This document shows positions 1-7,527 of a stretch of 64,000 bases of DNA, one piece after another (position 1 is the stretch's first letter; each line of letters opens with the position of its first letter). Source of the stretch: Streptomyces sp. NBC_00820 (lineage in GTDB: Bacteria > Actinomycetota > Actinomycetes > Streptomycetales > Streptomycetaceae). The stretch lies in NCBI RefSeq assembly GCF_036347055.1, contig NZ_CP108882.1, positions 3,237,001 to 3,301,000 on the forward strand. The letters are read 5' to 3'. A program made the position numbers and the translations under genes. Under the pieces are notes generated by a model, which worked only from the letters and a program-made list of their open reading frames with translations, did not search any database and was not told the origin of the DNA.

Positions 1-206
1 TGGTCGGCGCCCGCTTCCGCGCCAAGGGCACGACGTTCGAGGACTCCTCGCGCCTCGACGCCGACACCTACGCGGCCCACGGCGGCTCCTTCCCGATCCA
101 CGTCGAGAACGTCGGCGTCGTCGGCTCGGTGACCGTCTCCGGTCTGCCGCAGCTCCAGGACCACCGCTTCGTGGTGGAGGTTCTGGAGCGGTTCCTGGGC
201 AAGTAG
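1..206 (+). CDS. UPF0303 / heme-degrading-domain family protein, 3' end only
   Basis: The window opens inside this gene; the reading frame runs from base 3 to a TAG at 204-206, giving the last 67 residues. The tail contains the block HVENVGVVGSVTVSGLPQ followed by a final helix ending in VLERFLGK, which matches the C-terminus of small UPF0303 proteins (annotated by some as heme-degrading-domain proteins). The biochemical role is not established by the sequence. The next gene starts 100 bp downstream with its own ribosome site, so an operon is possible but not shown. Confidence 0.7.
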   Translation, partial: VGARFRAKGTTFEDSSRLDADTYAAHGGSFPIHVENVGVVGSVTVSGLPQLQDHRFVVEVLERFLGK

Positions 207-305
207 CCCGAGCGGGGGATTACCGCGCGGCTCCCTCCGGTCGGGAGGTGCGTGCCGGACGATCAGGACGGCACAGCACGCACCGGACCGGAGGGAAGGG
301 CCCCG

Positions 306-1208
306 ATGAGCGAGTCGGCGGACAGCGCGGGCAGTACGGGCAGCGCGGGTATCAGCAAGGAAGCGATCGGCCGGTACGGCGTCTGGAGCATCGGGCTGCG
401 CTCGGACGACCCGGCCCGGCGCGGCGAGATCTCCGAGGCCGCCGCGGAACTGGAGGAGCTCGGCTACGGCACCGCCTGGCTCGGCGGCAGCAGCGCGCCC
501 CGCAACGCCCTGCCGCTGCTGGAGTCGACCTCCCGTCTGATCGCCGCCACCAGCATCACGAGCATCTGGCAGCACAACGCCGAGGCCAGTGCGGGCGGTT
601 ACTTCGAGGTGGAAGCCGCCCACCCCGGCCGCTTCCTGCTCGGACTCGGCATGAGCCACGCCAAGCTCGCGGAGCAGTACCGGCGCCCGCTGTCGGCACT
701 CGTCGCCTACCTCTACGCGCTGGACGGGGCCGGCGTCCCGGCCGGGCGCCGGGTCCTCGCGGCCCTCGGCCCGAAGGCACTGGCGCTCTCCGCCGACCGG
801 TCCCTGGGTGCGATCCCCTACCTCACCACCCCCGAGCACACCGCCCAGGCCCGCGCGCTCCTGGGCGCGGCCCCGCTGCTGGCCCCGGAGCTCGGGGTCG
901 TCCTGGAGACCGACCCGGCCCGCGCCCGCGCCCTCGCCCGCGAGCACCTCGCCTTCTACCTCTCGCTCCCCAACTACACCAACAACTTCCTGCGCCTCGG
1001 CTTCACCGAGGAGGACCTGCGCGACGGCGGCAGCGACCGCCTGATCGACGCGCTGTACGCATGGGGCGACGACGACCGCGTCCGCGACCACGTCGACGCC
1101 TTCCTCCAGGCAGGCGCGGACCACGTGGCCCTCCAGGTGATCGACGACGGCGCACCGGACGACCTCCCGCGCGAGGCATGGCGGAAGCTCGCACACCTGC
1201 TGGGGTGA
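306..1208 (+). CDS. LLM-class F420-dependent oxidoreductase (TIGR03620-like)
   Basis: A 300-residue single-domain luciferase-like (TIM-barrel) oxidoreductase. The N-terminal YGVWSIGLRSDDPARRGE, the AAELEELGYGTAWLGG strand-helix and the IWQHNAEASAGGYFEVEAAHPGRFLLGLG region are typical of the actinobacterial TIGR03620 family, whose members are predicted to use coenzyme F420; the substrate is unknown. I chose ATG 306 because GGAGGG (290-295) lies ten bases upstream. An in-frame GTG at 252 would add 18 residues without a comparable ribosome site. The protein is slightly short but complete at the C-terminal helix. Confidence 0.8.
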   Translation: MSESADSAGSTGSAGISKEAIGRYGVWSIGLRSDDPARRGEISEAAAELEELGYGTAWLGGSSAPRNALPLLESTSRLIAATSITSIWQHNAEASAGGYFEVEAAHPGRFLLGLGMSHAKLAEQYRRPLSALVAYLYALDGAGVPAGRRVLAALGPKALALSADRSLGAIPYLTTPEHTAQARALLGAAPLLAPELGVVLETDPARARALAREHLAFYLSLPNYTNNFLRLGFTEEDLRDGGSDRLIDALYAWGDDDRVRDHVDAFLQAGADHVALQVIDDGAPDDLPREAWRKLAHLLG

Positions 1209-1262
1209 GCGGTACCGCCCGGCAAGGCGCGGGGAACCGCACGGCCGGCCACCGACCGTCCG

Positions 1263-1395
1263 CGGTCGGCGGACGCCGCGGCCGAAAATCCTCGCGGTCG
1301 GCGGACGCCACGGCCAGAAACCCCCACGGTCGGCGGAGGCCCCGCCCGGGAACCGTCCCCGCCCGGGAACCACCCGCGGCCGGCGGACGCCCGGC
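1263..1395. repeat. Short tandem repeat, 32-bp period
   Basis: The 217-bp gap between two converging genes contains the 21-base unit CGGTCGGCGGACGCCRCGGCC at 1263, 1295 and 1327 (the third copy with substitutions), exactly 32 bp apart. A degenerate fourth copy starts near 1377. The spacers are shorter than the repeat and unlike CRISPR spacers. No gene is seen here. Confidence 0.8.
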
Positions 1396-1424
1396 CGCGT
1401 TACCCCCTGGCCGCGGGCGGAGCC

Positions 1425-2315
1425 CTACGCGTCCTTGAACTCCTGCCGCTGTCGCCCGAGCCCCTCGACCTCCAGCTCGACGACATCTCCGGCCCGCAGG
1501 TACGGCTTCGGCTCGGGTCGTCCGAGCGCGACCCCTGCGGGAGTACCGGTGTTGATGACGTCACCGGGGTACAGGGTCATGAACTGGCTGACGTACCGCA
1601 CGACTTCACCCACAGGGAAGATCTGCTCGGCCGTCGTCCCGTCCTGCTTGAGCTCGCCGTTCACCCACAGCCGGAGCGACAGCCGCTGCGGGTCGGCGAT
1701 CTCGTCGGCCGTCACCAGCCAGGGTCCGAGCGGGTTGAACGTCTCGCAGTTCTTCCCCTTGTCCCAGGTGCCGCCCCGCTCGATCTGGAACTCGCGCTCG
1801 GACACGTCGTGCGCGACCGCGTACCCGGCGACATGGGCGAGCGCCTGCTCGGCCGACTCCAGGTAGCGAGCCGTACGCCCGATGACCACGGCCAGCTCCA
1901 CCTCCCAGTCGGTCTTGACCGACCCGCGCGGCACGAGGACGGTGTCGTCCGGGCCGACGACCGTGTCCGGCGCCTTGAGGAAGACGATCGGCTCGGCGGG
2001 CGGTTCCGCGCCGGTCTCCCGGGCGTGGTCGTGGTAGTTGAGCCCGACGCAGACGATCTTGCCGATCCGGGCGAGCGGCGGCCCGATCCGCAGCCCGGCC
2101 ACGCCCGGAGCAGGCAGCGCGGCCGCGTCCGCTGCTGGCAGCGCGGGCAGCTCACCGGCCTCCTCGGCCGCCCGGATCCGGCCGAGCGCGGCGTCGTCGG
2201 CGAGGAGCGTGCCGTCGATGTCGGCCACCAGGCCCGACAGATCACGCAGGGTCCCCCCGGCGTCGAGCAGCGCGGGCCGCTCCGCTCCGGCCGTACCGAC
2301 TCGCAGCAGCTTCAT
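1425..2315 (-). CDS. Fumarylacetoacetate hydrolase family protein
   Basis: A 296-residue member of the FAH/2-hydroxyhepta-2,4-diene-1,7-dioate isomerase family of metal-dependent C-C hydrolases, decarboxylases and isomerases. A divergent N-terminal domain is followed by the catalytic fold: IVCVGLNYHDHARETGAEPP, then PIVFLKAPDTVVGPDD, the metal-binding block DWEVELAVVIGRTARY and GYAVAHDVSEREFQ, and the closing MTLYPGDVINTGTPAGVALG. Glu and Asp residues for divalent metal are present. The exact substrate cannot be read from sequence; degradation of aromatic or sugar-acid intermediates is usual. ATG 2315 is used; no strong ribosome site is visible. An inverted repeat lies about 60 bp upstream. 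Confidence 0.85.
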   Translation of the reverse strand: MKLLRVGTAGAERPALLDAGGTLRDLSGLVADIDGTLLADDAALGRIRAAEEAGELPALPAADAAALPAPGVAGLRIGPPLARIGKIVCVGLNYHDHARETGAEPPAEPIVFLKAPDTVVGPDDTVLVPRGSVKTDWEVELAVVIGRTARYLESAEQALAHVAGYAVAHDVSEREFQIERGGTWDKGKNCETFNPLGPWLVTADEIADPQRLSLRLWVNGELKQDGTTAEQIFPVGEVVRYVSQFMTLYPGDVINTGTPAGVALGRPEPKPYLRAGDVVELEVEGLGRQRQEFKDA

Positions 2316-2376
2316 CGTCCGTCACTTCTCCCTCGCTCGCGGGCGCCGCCCGGCCGGCCGCCGATGTGGTGCGGTC

Positions 2377-2402
2377 ATCGGAGGACTGACCGATCCTCCG
2401 AT
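2377..2402. promoter_or_regulatory. Inverted repeat between yidC-like gene and FAH-family gene
   Basis: Perfect 9-bp arms ATCGGAGGA (2377-2385) and TCCTCCGAT (2394-2402) with an 8-base spacer. It sits about 62 bp upstream of the FAH-family start and 70 bp past the yidC-like stop, both on the minus strand. It could be an operator for the FAH-family gene or a weak terminator for the insertase gene. There is no T-run, which favours an operator. Confidence 0.35.
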
Positions 2403-2471
2403 CCAGTCATTCAGTCCGCAAGACCCCGTTCACGTATTGGACCGTCACCGGGCGCGCCCTCCCGGAACGGC

Positions 2472-3188
2472 TCAGCGATACAGCGCGGCCCGCTCCACCG
2501 TGCTCCACGCCGTGCTGGTCACGACGTACAGGGCGGCCGCGAGCGGCACCACCGCCACGGTGACGAGCGTGAAGAACGACATGAACGGCATGACCTTGCC
2601 GACCGCGCCGAGCCCCGGCACCGGTCCCCCGTCACCGACCGTGACCGTGAGGGGGTTCCCGGCCATCGTCCGCTTGGTACGCCGGTAGTTGAAGGTGGCC
2701 ACGGCCGCGACGAGGGCGAAGAGGGCGAGGTAGACGAGCCCGGCCGCGCCGAACAGCCCGCCGCCGGCGACGGCGTCGGCCCAGTGGCCGCCGAGCGGCG
2801 CGGCGAACAGCTCGTGCGTCAGCAGTCCGTTGCGCTCGCCGCCGATCGCGGAGTGGGAGAAGAGGTGGTAGAGGACGAAGAAGGCCGGCAGTTGGAGCAG
2901 GCTGGGCAGGATGCCGGAGAACGGCGAGACCTTCTCCTCCCGGTGCAGTTCCAGCACCGCCTTCTGCAACCGCTCGGGGTTCTTGGCGTGCCGGGTGCGC
3001 AGTTCGGCGATCCTCGGCTGGAGTTCGGCCCGGGCACGCTGGCCGCGGGCGGCGGCCCGGGACAGGGGATGCACGAGGAGTCGTACGAGCGCGGTGAACA
3101 CAACGATGGCGGCGGCTGCCGCGGAGGCGTGGAACAACGGCTGGAGCAGGTCGGCGAGCTGCTCGACCAGGCGGGCGAAAACGGACAT
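2472..3188 (-). CDS. YidC/Oxa1-family membrane protein insertase (accessory paralogue)
   Basis: A 238-residue polytopic membrane protein of the YidC/Oxa1/Alb3 family, which inserts and folds inner-membrane proteins. After a first membrane helix (AAAAIVVFTALVRLLVHPLS) there is the conserved cytoplasmic region RAELQPRIAELRTRHAKNPE, a second hydrophobic block LLQLPAFFVLYHLF, and three further membrane segments ending in PLAAALYVVTSTAWSTVERA. It is short and lacks the long basic tail of the main YidC, as in the accessory Streptomyces copies. ATG 3188 is preferred over an upstream start at 3254 because a GGAGG lies about 12 bases before it. The DUF6412 gene upstream on the same strand is its usual partner. 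Confidence 0.85.
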   Translation of the reverse strand: MSVFARLVEQLADLLQPLFHASAAAAAIVVFTALVRLLVHPLSRAAARGQRARAELQPRIAELRTRHAKNPERLQKAVLELHREEKVSPFSGILPSLLQLPAFFVLYHLFSHSAIGGERNGLLTHELFAAPLGGHWADAVAGGGLFGAAGLVYLALFALVAAVATFNYRRTKRTMAGNPLTVTVGDGGPVPGLGAVGKVMPFMSFFTLVTVAVVPLAAALYVVTSTAWSTVERAALYR

Positions 3189-3333
3189 GGCGGGGACCTC
3201 CGTGCTGGGGCGCGTCGTGCCGGGTGACACCGGGGCGGTGTGCCGGGGCGGCATGACGACCCGCGCGGGGGTACGCGTGTGAGCCGGTGGGCCGGGGTGG
3301 CGGCTCTGGCTCAGTGAGATGACACGGAATGCC

Positions 3334-3660
3334 CTACGCGCAGGTCGTCGCGAGGGCGTGTCCGGGGGCCCGGGGCCGGCGGCGGCCCGAGGCGTCGGGG
3401 TCGCGCTGGGGCAGGAAGGCCGTACGCCGGTCCCGGTCGCGTATCGCCGTACGGACGCGGGTGGGTGGGACGGCGGGCGCGCAGCGGGCGGTGACGAGCG
3501 AGGAGACGGCGAGCGCGGAACCGGCCGCGGCGGTCGCGGCGAGCGCGACGGTGGCGGAGAGGCTGCCGGTGTCGAGAAGTACGACCTGGAGCAGCAGCAG
3601 ATGCATCAGGACCAGCAGGAACGCGGCGGGACGCACCACGGCGGCACGACTGCGGACCAT
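3334..3660 (-). CDS. DUF6412 small membrane protein
   Basis: A 108-residue protein with two adjacent hydrophobic segments in its first 55 residues (FLLVLMHLLLLQVVLL and ATVALAATAAAGSALAVSSL) and a basic, proline- and arginine-rich tail. This layout fits the DUF6412 proteins that precede accessory yidC genes in Streptomyces; the assignment comes from layout and neighbourhood. GTG 3663 and ATG 3660 are adjacent, and both are suitably placed after a GGGGGAGG. The insertase gene follows 145 bp downstream on the same strand, so the two may be co-transcribed and work on the same membrane step. Function unknown. Confidence 0.65.
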   Translation of the reverse strand: MVRSRAAVVRPAAFLLVLMHLLLLQVVLLDTGSLSATVALAATAAAGSALAVSSLVTARCAPAVPPTRVRTAIRDRDRRTAFLPQRDPDASGRRRPRAPGHALATTCA

Positions 3661-3703
3661 CACCGACTCACCTCCCCCGACGCGCTGTTCTCCGACCGCT
3701 CAC

Positions 3704-4231
3704 TTATACCGGATCGGTCTGCAGGGGCTCCAAGAGCCGCTTCGGCCTGAGCAGCGCCCGGCTGACCGGATCCGCCGGGTCGGGATCGAGTCCCGGTCCC
3801 GGCACCATGACAACGTCCGGAACGGGTACGACGGTTCCACACGCGGGACATTCGCCGTACGACCCGAGTTCCGTTCCGCATTCCGCGTGCCGGAAGTACC
3901 GCAACTGGGCCGTCCGGAAGTTCTCCCGCCCCCAGCGCGACAGCGCCCGCAGCGCGGGCCACAGGGCGATGCCGCGCTCGGTGACGACGTACTCGTCGCG
4001 CGGCGGCGACTCCTGGTACCGCCGCTTCTCGAGGATGCCCTCCTCGGTGAGCGCCTTAAGCCGGGCGGAGAGGACGGCGCGGGGGATGCCGAGGTGGACG
4101 AGGAAGTCGTTGTAGCGCCGTACGCCGTAGAGCGCGTCGCGGACGACGAGCAGCGTCCACCGCTCACCGACGACCTCGAGCGCGCGGGCGATCGAGCATT
4201 CCTGCGTCGCGTAGTCCTTGCCCAGTGCCAT
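3704..4231 (-). CDS. HxlR-family winged-helix transcriptional regulator
   Basis: A 175-residue regulator. The HxlR signature runs from the first residues: ECSIARALEVVGERWTLLVV, then ALYGVRRYNDFLVHLGIPRA, VLSARLKALTEEGILEKRRY and YVVTERGIALWPALRALSRWG. The C-terminal extension carries a CxxC-like pair (YGECPACGTVVPV) with an earlier Cys at AECGTEL, suggesting a small zinc- or redox-responsive element. ATG 4231 is chosen; an upstream in-frame start at 4249 is possible. It is transcribed away from the MFS exporter gene, and two copies of a GTTCA-type repeat lie in the shared control region, so it probably represses that exporter and itself. Confidence 0.85.
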   Translation of the reverse strand: MALGKDYATQECSIARALEVVGERWTLLVVRDALYGVRRYNDFLVHLGIPRAVLSARLKALTEEGILEKRRYQESPPRDEYVVTERGIALWPALRALSRWGRENFRTAQLRYFRHAECGTELGSYGECPACGTVVPVPDVVMVPGPGLDPDPADPVSRALLRPKRLLEPLQTDPV

Positions 4232-4260
4232 GCCGTCCACTGTAACCATTCCCGCCCGAG

Positions 4261-4322
4261 AGGTTCAATGAATGAACTCACTCGGGTAGGCTGCGAAGCA
4301 TGGCTAGGTTCAATGAAAGAAC
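4261..4322. promoter_or_regulatory. Repeated operator between HxlR regulator and MFS exporter
   Basis: The sequence AGGTTCAATGAAWGAACYC occurs twice, at 4261-4279 and 4306-4324, with 45 bp between starts. The first copy is a perfect palindrome GTTCA-ATGAA-TGAAC; the second has one arm mismatch and overlaps the first codons of the MFS gene. Position and symmetry suggest the binding site of the adjacent HxlR regulator; the site inside the coding start would block transcription or translation. Confidence 0.6.
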
Positions 4323-5784
4323 CCTCAAGAGCGCGAGGGTGACCGCGAAGGCACCCGAAGCCGGCACGCCCCCACGGCCCGCGCCGCTCCCACCACCCGC
4401 GCACGCCCGCGCCACCCTGGCCCTGACCAGCGCGGCGACCGCCGTGGCCCTGATGACGTACACGGCCCCGATGGTCACGCTCCCGGACACGGCCGCCGCC
4501 CTCCACACCCCCCTCTCCGCCCAGGCCTGGCTGCTGAACGGCACCCCGCTGGGTCTGGCCGCCCTGCTGCTGGTGGCCGGCAGCCTGGCCGACGACTACG
4601 GCCGCCGCCGCGTCTTCCTCGCCGGCACGCTCGCCCTCGGCCTGACCACGGCCCTGGGCGGCCTGACCACCTCGACCTGGCTCTTCACCCTGGCCCGCGT
4701 CGCCCAGGGCGCGGCGAGCGCGGCGATCCTGGCGAGCAGCCTGGGCCTGCTGGTGGCGGCGTTCCCGACCCCGCGCGGCCGCCTCCACGCGACCGGCGTG
4801 TGGGGCGCGTTCGTCAGCGGCGGCATAGCCGCGGGCCCGCTGATCGCCGGCGCGATGCCGTCCTGGCGGGTGGCGTACGGCGCCCTGGGCGCGGCGGCAC
4901 TGCTGGTGGCGGCGCTCGGCCTGCGCCCGCTGACCGAGTCGAAGGCACCCCGGGGCGGCCGCCCCGACATCCCCGGCGCCCTGACCTTCGGCGGAGCGCT
5001 GGTGGCCCTGGTGGCGGCGCTGACCCTGGGCCGGGACGGCTGGCTGCGCACACCGGTCGCCCTGCTGCTGGTGGCGTCAGTGGCTCTGGGAACCCTCTTC
5101 ACCCTGCTGGAACGCCGCGCCCGCACCCCCATGATCGACCTGTCCCTCCTGCGCCGGCCCCGCTTCCTGGCCTCCTCGGCGGGCGGCCTGTTCACCGGCC
5201 TCACGGTCATCGGCCTCTTCAGCTACCTCCCGGCACTCCTCCAGCAGACCCTGCACCTGACCCCGATGAACACGGCCTGGTTGCTCCTGCTGTGGTCCGG
5301 CCTGTCCTTCACGGTGGCCCTCCAGGCCAAGCGGCTGGCGGGCCGGATCAGCGCGCGCCGGCAACTGGCCGTGGGCTTCCTCCTCCACGCGGCGGGCGCC
5401 CTGACGATGCTCGGCGCGACAGCCTCGGGCTCGTGGGTACGACTGCTGCCGGGCCTGCTGATCGGCGGCGTGGGCAGCGGCCTGCTGAACGCCGCGCTCC
5501 CCCTGCTGTCGGTGGAGTCGGTACCGCCCGCGCGGGCCGCGATGGGCTCCGGCGCCCAGCAGACCTTCCGCTACATCGGCTCCTGCGCGGGCGTGGCCCT
5601 CACCATCGCCCTGGTCACCTCCTCGGGCGGCGACCTGGCACGCGGCGCGAACGTGGCGATGGCGGTGTCGGCCGGACTGGCCGCGCTCGGGGCGGTGTGC
5701 GTGGGGGTTCTGCGGGAAAGCGAGGAACGGCGGACGGACGGACAAGAAAGTGCCGGCGGGATAGCGGCGAAGGCGAACGGGTAG
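4300..5784 (+). CDS. MFS transporter, drug-exporter type
   Basis: A 494-residue major facilitator with about 14 hydrophobic segments, DHA2-like in size. After a 30-residue basic/proline-rich start come helix 1 (ALTSAATAVALMTYTAPM), the loop motif A SLADDYGRRRVFLAG, motif C-like GGIAAGPLIAGAMPSWRVAY (antiporter motif), and a second-half loop RLAGRISARRQLAVG. Substrate unknown; drug or metabolite export is typical. ATG 4300 lacks a good ribosome site and overlaps a repeated operator, so the true start could be GTG 4339. It is divergent from the HxlR regulator, which most likely controls it. Confidence 0.85.
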   Translation: MARFNERTLKSARVTAKAPEAGTPPRPAPLPPPAHARATLALTSAATAVALMTYTAPMVTLPDTAAALHTPLSAQAWLLNGTPLGLAALLLVAGSLADDYGRRRVFLAGTLALGLTTALGGLTTSTWLFTLARVAQGAASAAILASSLGLLVAAFPTPRGRLHATGVWGAFVSGGIAAGPLIAGAMPSWRVAYGALGAAALLVAALGLRPLTESKAPRGGRPDIPGALTFGGALVALVAALTLGRDGWLRTPVALLLVASVALGTLFTLLERRARTPMIDLSLLRRPRFLASSAGGLFTGLTVIGLFSYLPALLQQTLHLTPMNTAWLLLLWSGLSFTVALQAKRLAGRISARRQLAVGFLLHAAGALTMLGATASGSWVRLLPGLLIGGVGSGLLNAALPLLSVESVPPARAAMGSGAQQTFRYIGSCAGVALTIALVTSSGGDLARGANVAMAVSAGLAALGAVCVGVLRESEERRTDGQESAGGIAAKANG

Positions 5785-5839
5785 GGGTGGCGAAGGCCGT
5801 GCACACGGTGCCCGATCCCGCAAAACCCCAGGAACGCCC

Positions 5840-6937
5840 ATGACAACGAGGACCACCGAGCAGGCGAGCGCGGACGATCAGCCGCCCCCTCCTCCTCTGT
5901 CACCCCTCGGCAGTACGGTGTCACCCATGCGCCCCGACACGCCTGCCGAGAACGTCGACCACACCGCCGAAGCGGCACGCCTGGAGCGGACCGCCGGCCT
6001 GTACCCCGAGGACACCGAGGCCCTGCTCCTGCGAGCCGCGGCCCACCTGGAACTCTCCGGCGACCGCCCCGCCGCGTCCGCGCTCTACGACCGCCTGCTG
6101 GCCGACGACGCCTCCCTGGAGAACCCCCACCTGGTCCGCGCCCTGAAGGCGTCGAACCTCTGGGAGTACGGCCACGAGGCGGAGGCCAGGGCGATCATCG
6201 ACGGCATCCGCATGTCCGCCCCGCACGACCCGGCCCCCTGGGTGATCGTCGCGGAGTCCCTGGAGGCCCACGACGAGTTGGAGGCGGCGGCGGAGACGTA
6301 CACGGAGGCGGCGCGCCTGCTGCTGACGGACGCCGCGGAGCCCCCGCACGCGACGCACCCCCTCCTCTACGGCCGCCACCGGGTCCGCCGCATGCTGGGC
6401 CTGGCCCACGACGACTGGGACACCCTGGCGGACACCCTGCACACCTCGCCGGTCTCCCTGGACGAACTCCACGACCCCAAGCGCGTATGGTCCCTCGGCT
6501 CGGACAACCCGGCGGAGCTGGAGGCGGAGATCTCCCGCCTCCGCGCGGAACTCGGCGCCTACCGCGAGGCGTTGTCCCGCCCGTTCCCGGTGGCGATGCT
6601 GCACTGGCCGGCCACCGAACTGACGGAACTCCTCTCGGCGTACCCGACCCTGACCGCGGAGTACCCCTCCCACCCCGAGCACCTCGCGACCATAGAGTCC
6701 TCCCTCCGCGAACTCTCCACCTCCGGCACCCCGAACCTGGGCATCGTCACGGGCACGGTCCCCTCCTACGAGGCCTTCGCGGCCTCGGAGGGCGCCTCCC
6801 CGGAGGACACGACCTTGCTGCCCCAGTACGCGACGACTTTGGCGGCCCGGGGGCGCGCTGCGGCTTGGCCGCCGGAGCGGGTGGCTGCTTGTTGGTGTGG
6901 GTCGGGGCGGGGCTATGGGGAGTGCCACGGGGCATAG
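5840..6937 (+). CDS. SEC-C motif protein with TPR-like helices
   Basis: A 365-residue soluble protein. Residues 35-200 form helix pairs rich in Ala/Leu/Glu (TEALLLRAAAHLELSGDRPA, ALKASNLWEYGHEAEARAII) typical of tetratricopeptide repeats, and the last residues are a SEC-C zinc motif, CWCGSGRGYGECHG. SEC-C motifs bind zinc and mediate protein contacts, as at the end of SecA; the partner here is unknown. ATG 5840 follows a weak AGGAA. An in-frame ATG at 5927, which removes a proline-rich 29-residue lead, is equally plausible. It starts 55 bp after the MFS gene and is the last ordinary gene before the defence island. Confidence 0.75.
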   Translation: MTTRTTEQASADDQPPPPPLSPLGSTVSPMRPDTPAENVDHTAEAARLERTAGLYPEDTEALLLRAAAHLELSGDRPAASALYDRLLADDASLENPHLVRALKASNLWEYGHEAEARAIIDGIRMSAPHDPAPWVIVAESLEAHDELEAAAETYTEAARLLLTDAAEPPHATHPLLYGRHRVRRMLGLAHDDWDTLADTLHTSPVSLDELHDPKRVWSLGSDNPAELEAEISRLRAELGAYREALSRPFPVAMLHWPATELTELLSAYPTLTAEYPSHPEHLATIESSLRELSTSGTPNLGIVTGTVPSYEAFAASEGASPEDTTLLPQYATTLAARGRAAAWPPERVAACWCGSGRGYGECHGA

Positions 6938-6969
6938 CCTGAGGGTGGAAGAGAAAGACGCGACAGACG

Positions 6970-7392
6970 GTGGAGACCACACCCGAGACCCGTGCCCGGA
7001 TGCGCCTACAGAAGAGCCGGAACACGGAAGTCGAGATGACATTGCGCCGGGCTCTGCACGCGGCGGGGCTGCGGTATCGGGTTCACCGCAAGCCCCTGAA
7101 GGGCGTCAGGCGTGAGGCCGACGTGCTCTTCGGCCCGGCGAAAGTGGCCGTGTTCGTGGACGGATGCTTCTGGCACGGCTGCCCGGAGCATGCCACCTGG
7201 CCGAAGAGCAACGCGGAATTCTGGCGTACGAAGATCGAGGGAAACCGCCGACGAGATCGGGATACCGACGAACGGCTAGCGTCGGCCGGCTGGCTGTCCG
7301 TACGGGTCTGGGAACACGAGGATCCTGCCGTGGCCGCCGCTCGCGTTCTCGCCGTCGTGACGACGCGCCGGGCCGGAACCGTAGGCGCGTAA
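6970..7392 (+). CDS. vsr: Very short patch repair (Vsr) endonuclease
   Basis: A 140-residue Vsr-family nuclease, close to the usual length. It carries the family core MRLQKSRNTEVEMTLRRALH, RYRVHRKPLKGVRREADVLF (with catalytic Asp) and VAVFVDGCFWHGCPEHATWP, the Cys/His zinc-site block, then EFWRTKIEGNRRRDRDTDERL and RVWEHED. Vsr nicks DNA 5' of T:G mismatches that arise from deamination of 5-methylcytosine. This makes sense beside the two cytosine-C5 methyltransferase genes 4-5 kb away on the other strand. The start is a GTG at 6970 without a strong ribosome site. Confidence 0.9.
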   Translation: METTPETRARMRLQKSRNTEVEMTLRRALHAAGLRYRVHRKPLKGVRREADVLFGPAKVAVFVDGCFWHGCPEHATWPKSNAEFWRTKIEGNRRRDRDTDERLASAGWLSVRVWEHEDPAVAAARVLAVVTTRRAGTVGA

Positions 7393-7429
7393 TCGGCGAT
7401 CGCGCCTTCACGGAACGGCTGTCAGATTA

Positions 7430-7457
7430 TTTTTGACATGCTCACCTTCGTCAAAAA
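7430..7457. promoter_or_regulatory. Inverted repeat upstream of HTH-GHKL operon
   Basis: Perfect arms TTTTTGAC (7430-7437) and GTCAAAAA (7450-7457) with a 12-base spacer, in an AT-richer patch of the 135-bp gap before the HTH-ATPase gene. TTGACA at 7433-7438 resembles a -35 box, but I do not see a well spaced -10. The first protein of the operon begins with an XRE helix-turn-helix, so this is a candidate autoregulatory operator. Confidence 0.45.
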
Positions 7458-7527
7458 GCTGCTAACCTGTGCGATCCACGCTGACGCACGGCGGGGGGGG
7501 ATCCCCGGGCAGGAGGCATGACGCACG

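Noticed and set aside
1263..1395. CRISPR-like repeat of 21 bases
   Set aside because: Spacers are 11 bases and similar to one another, and there are only three regular copies.
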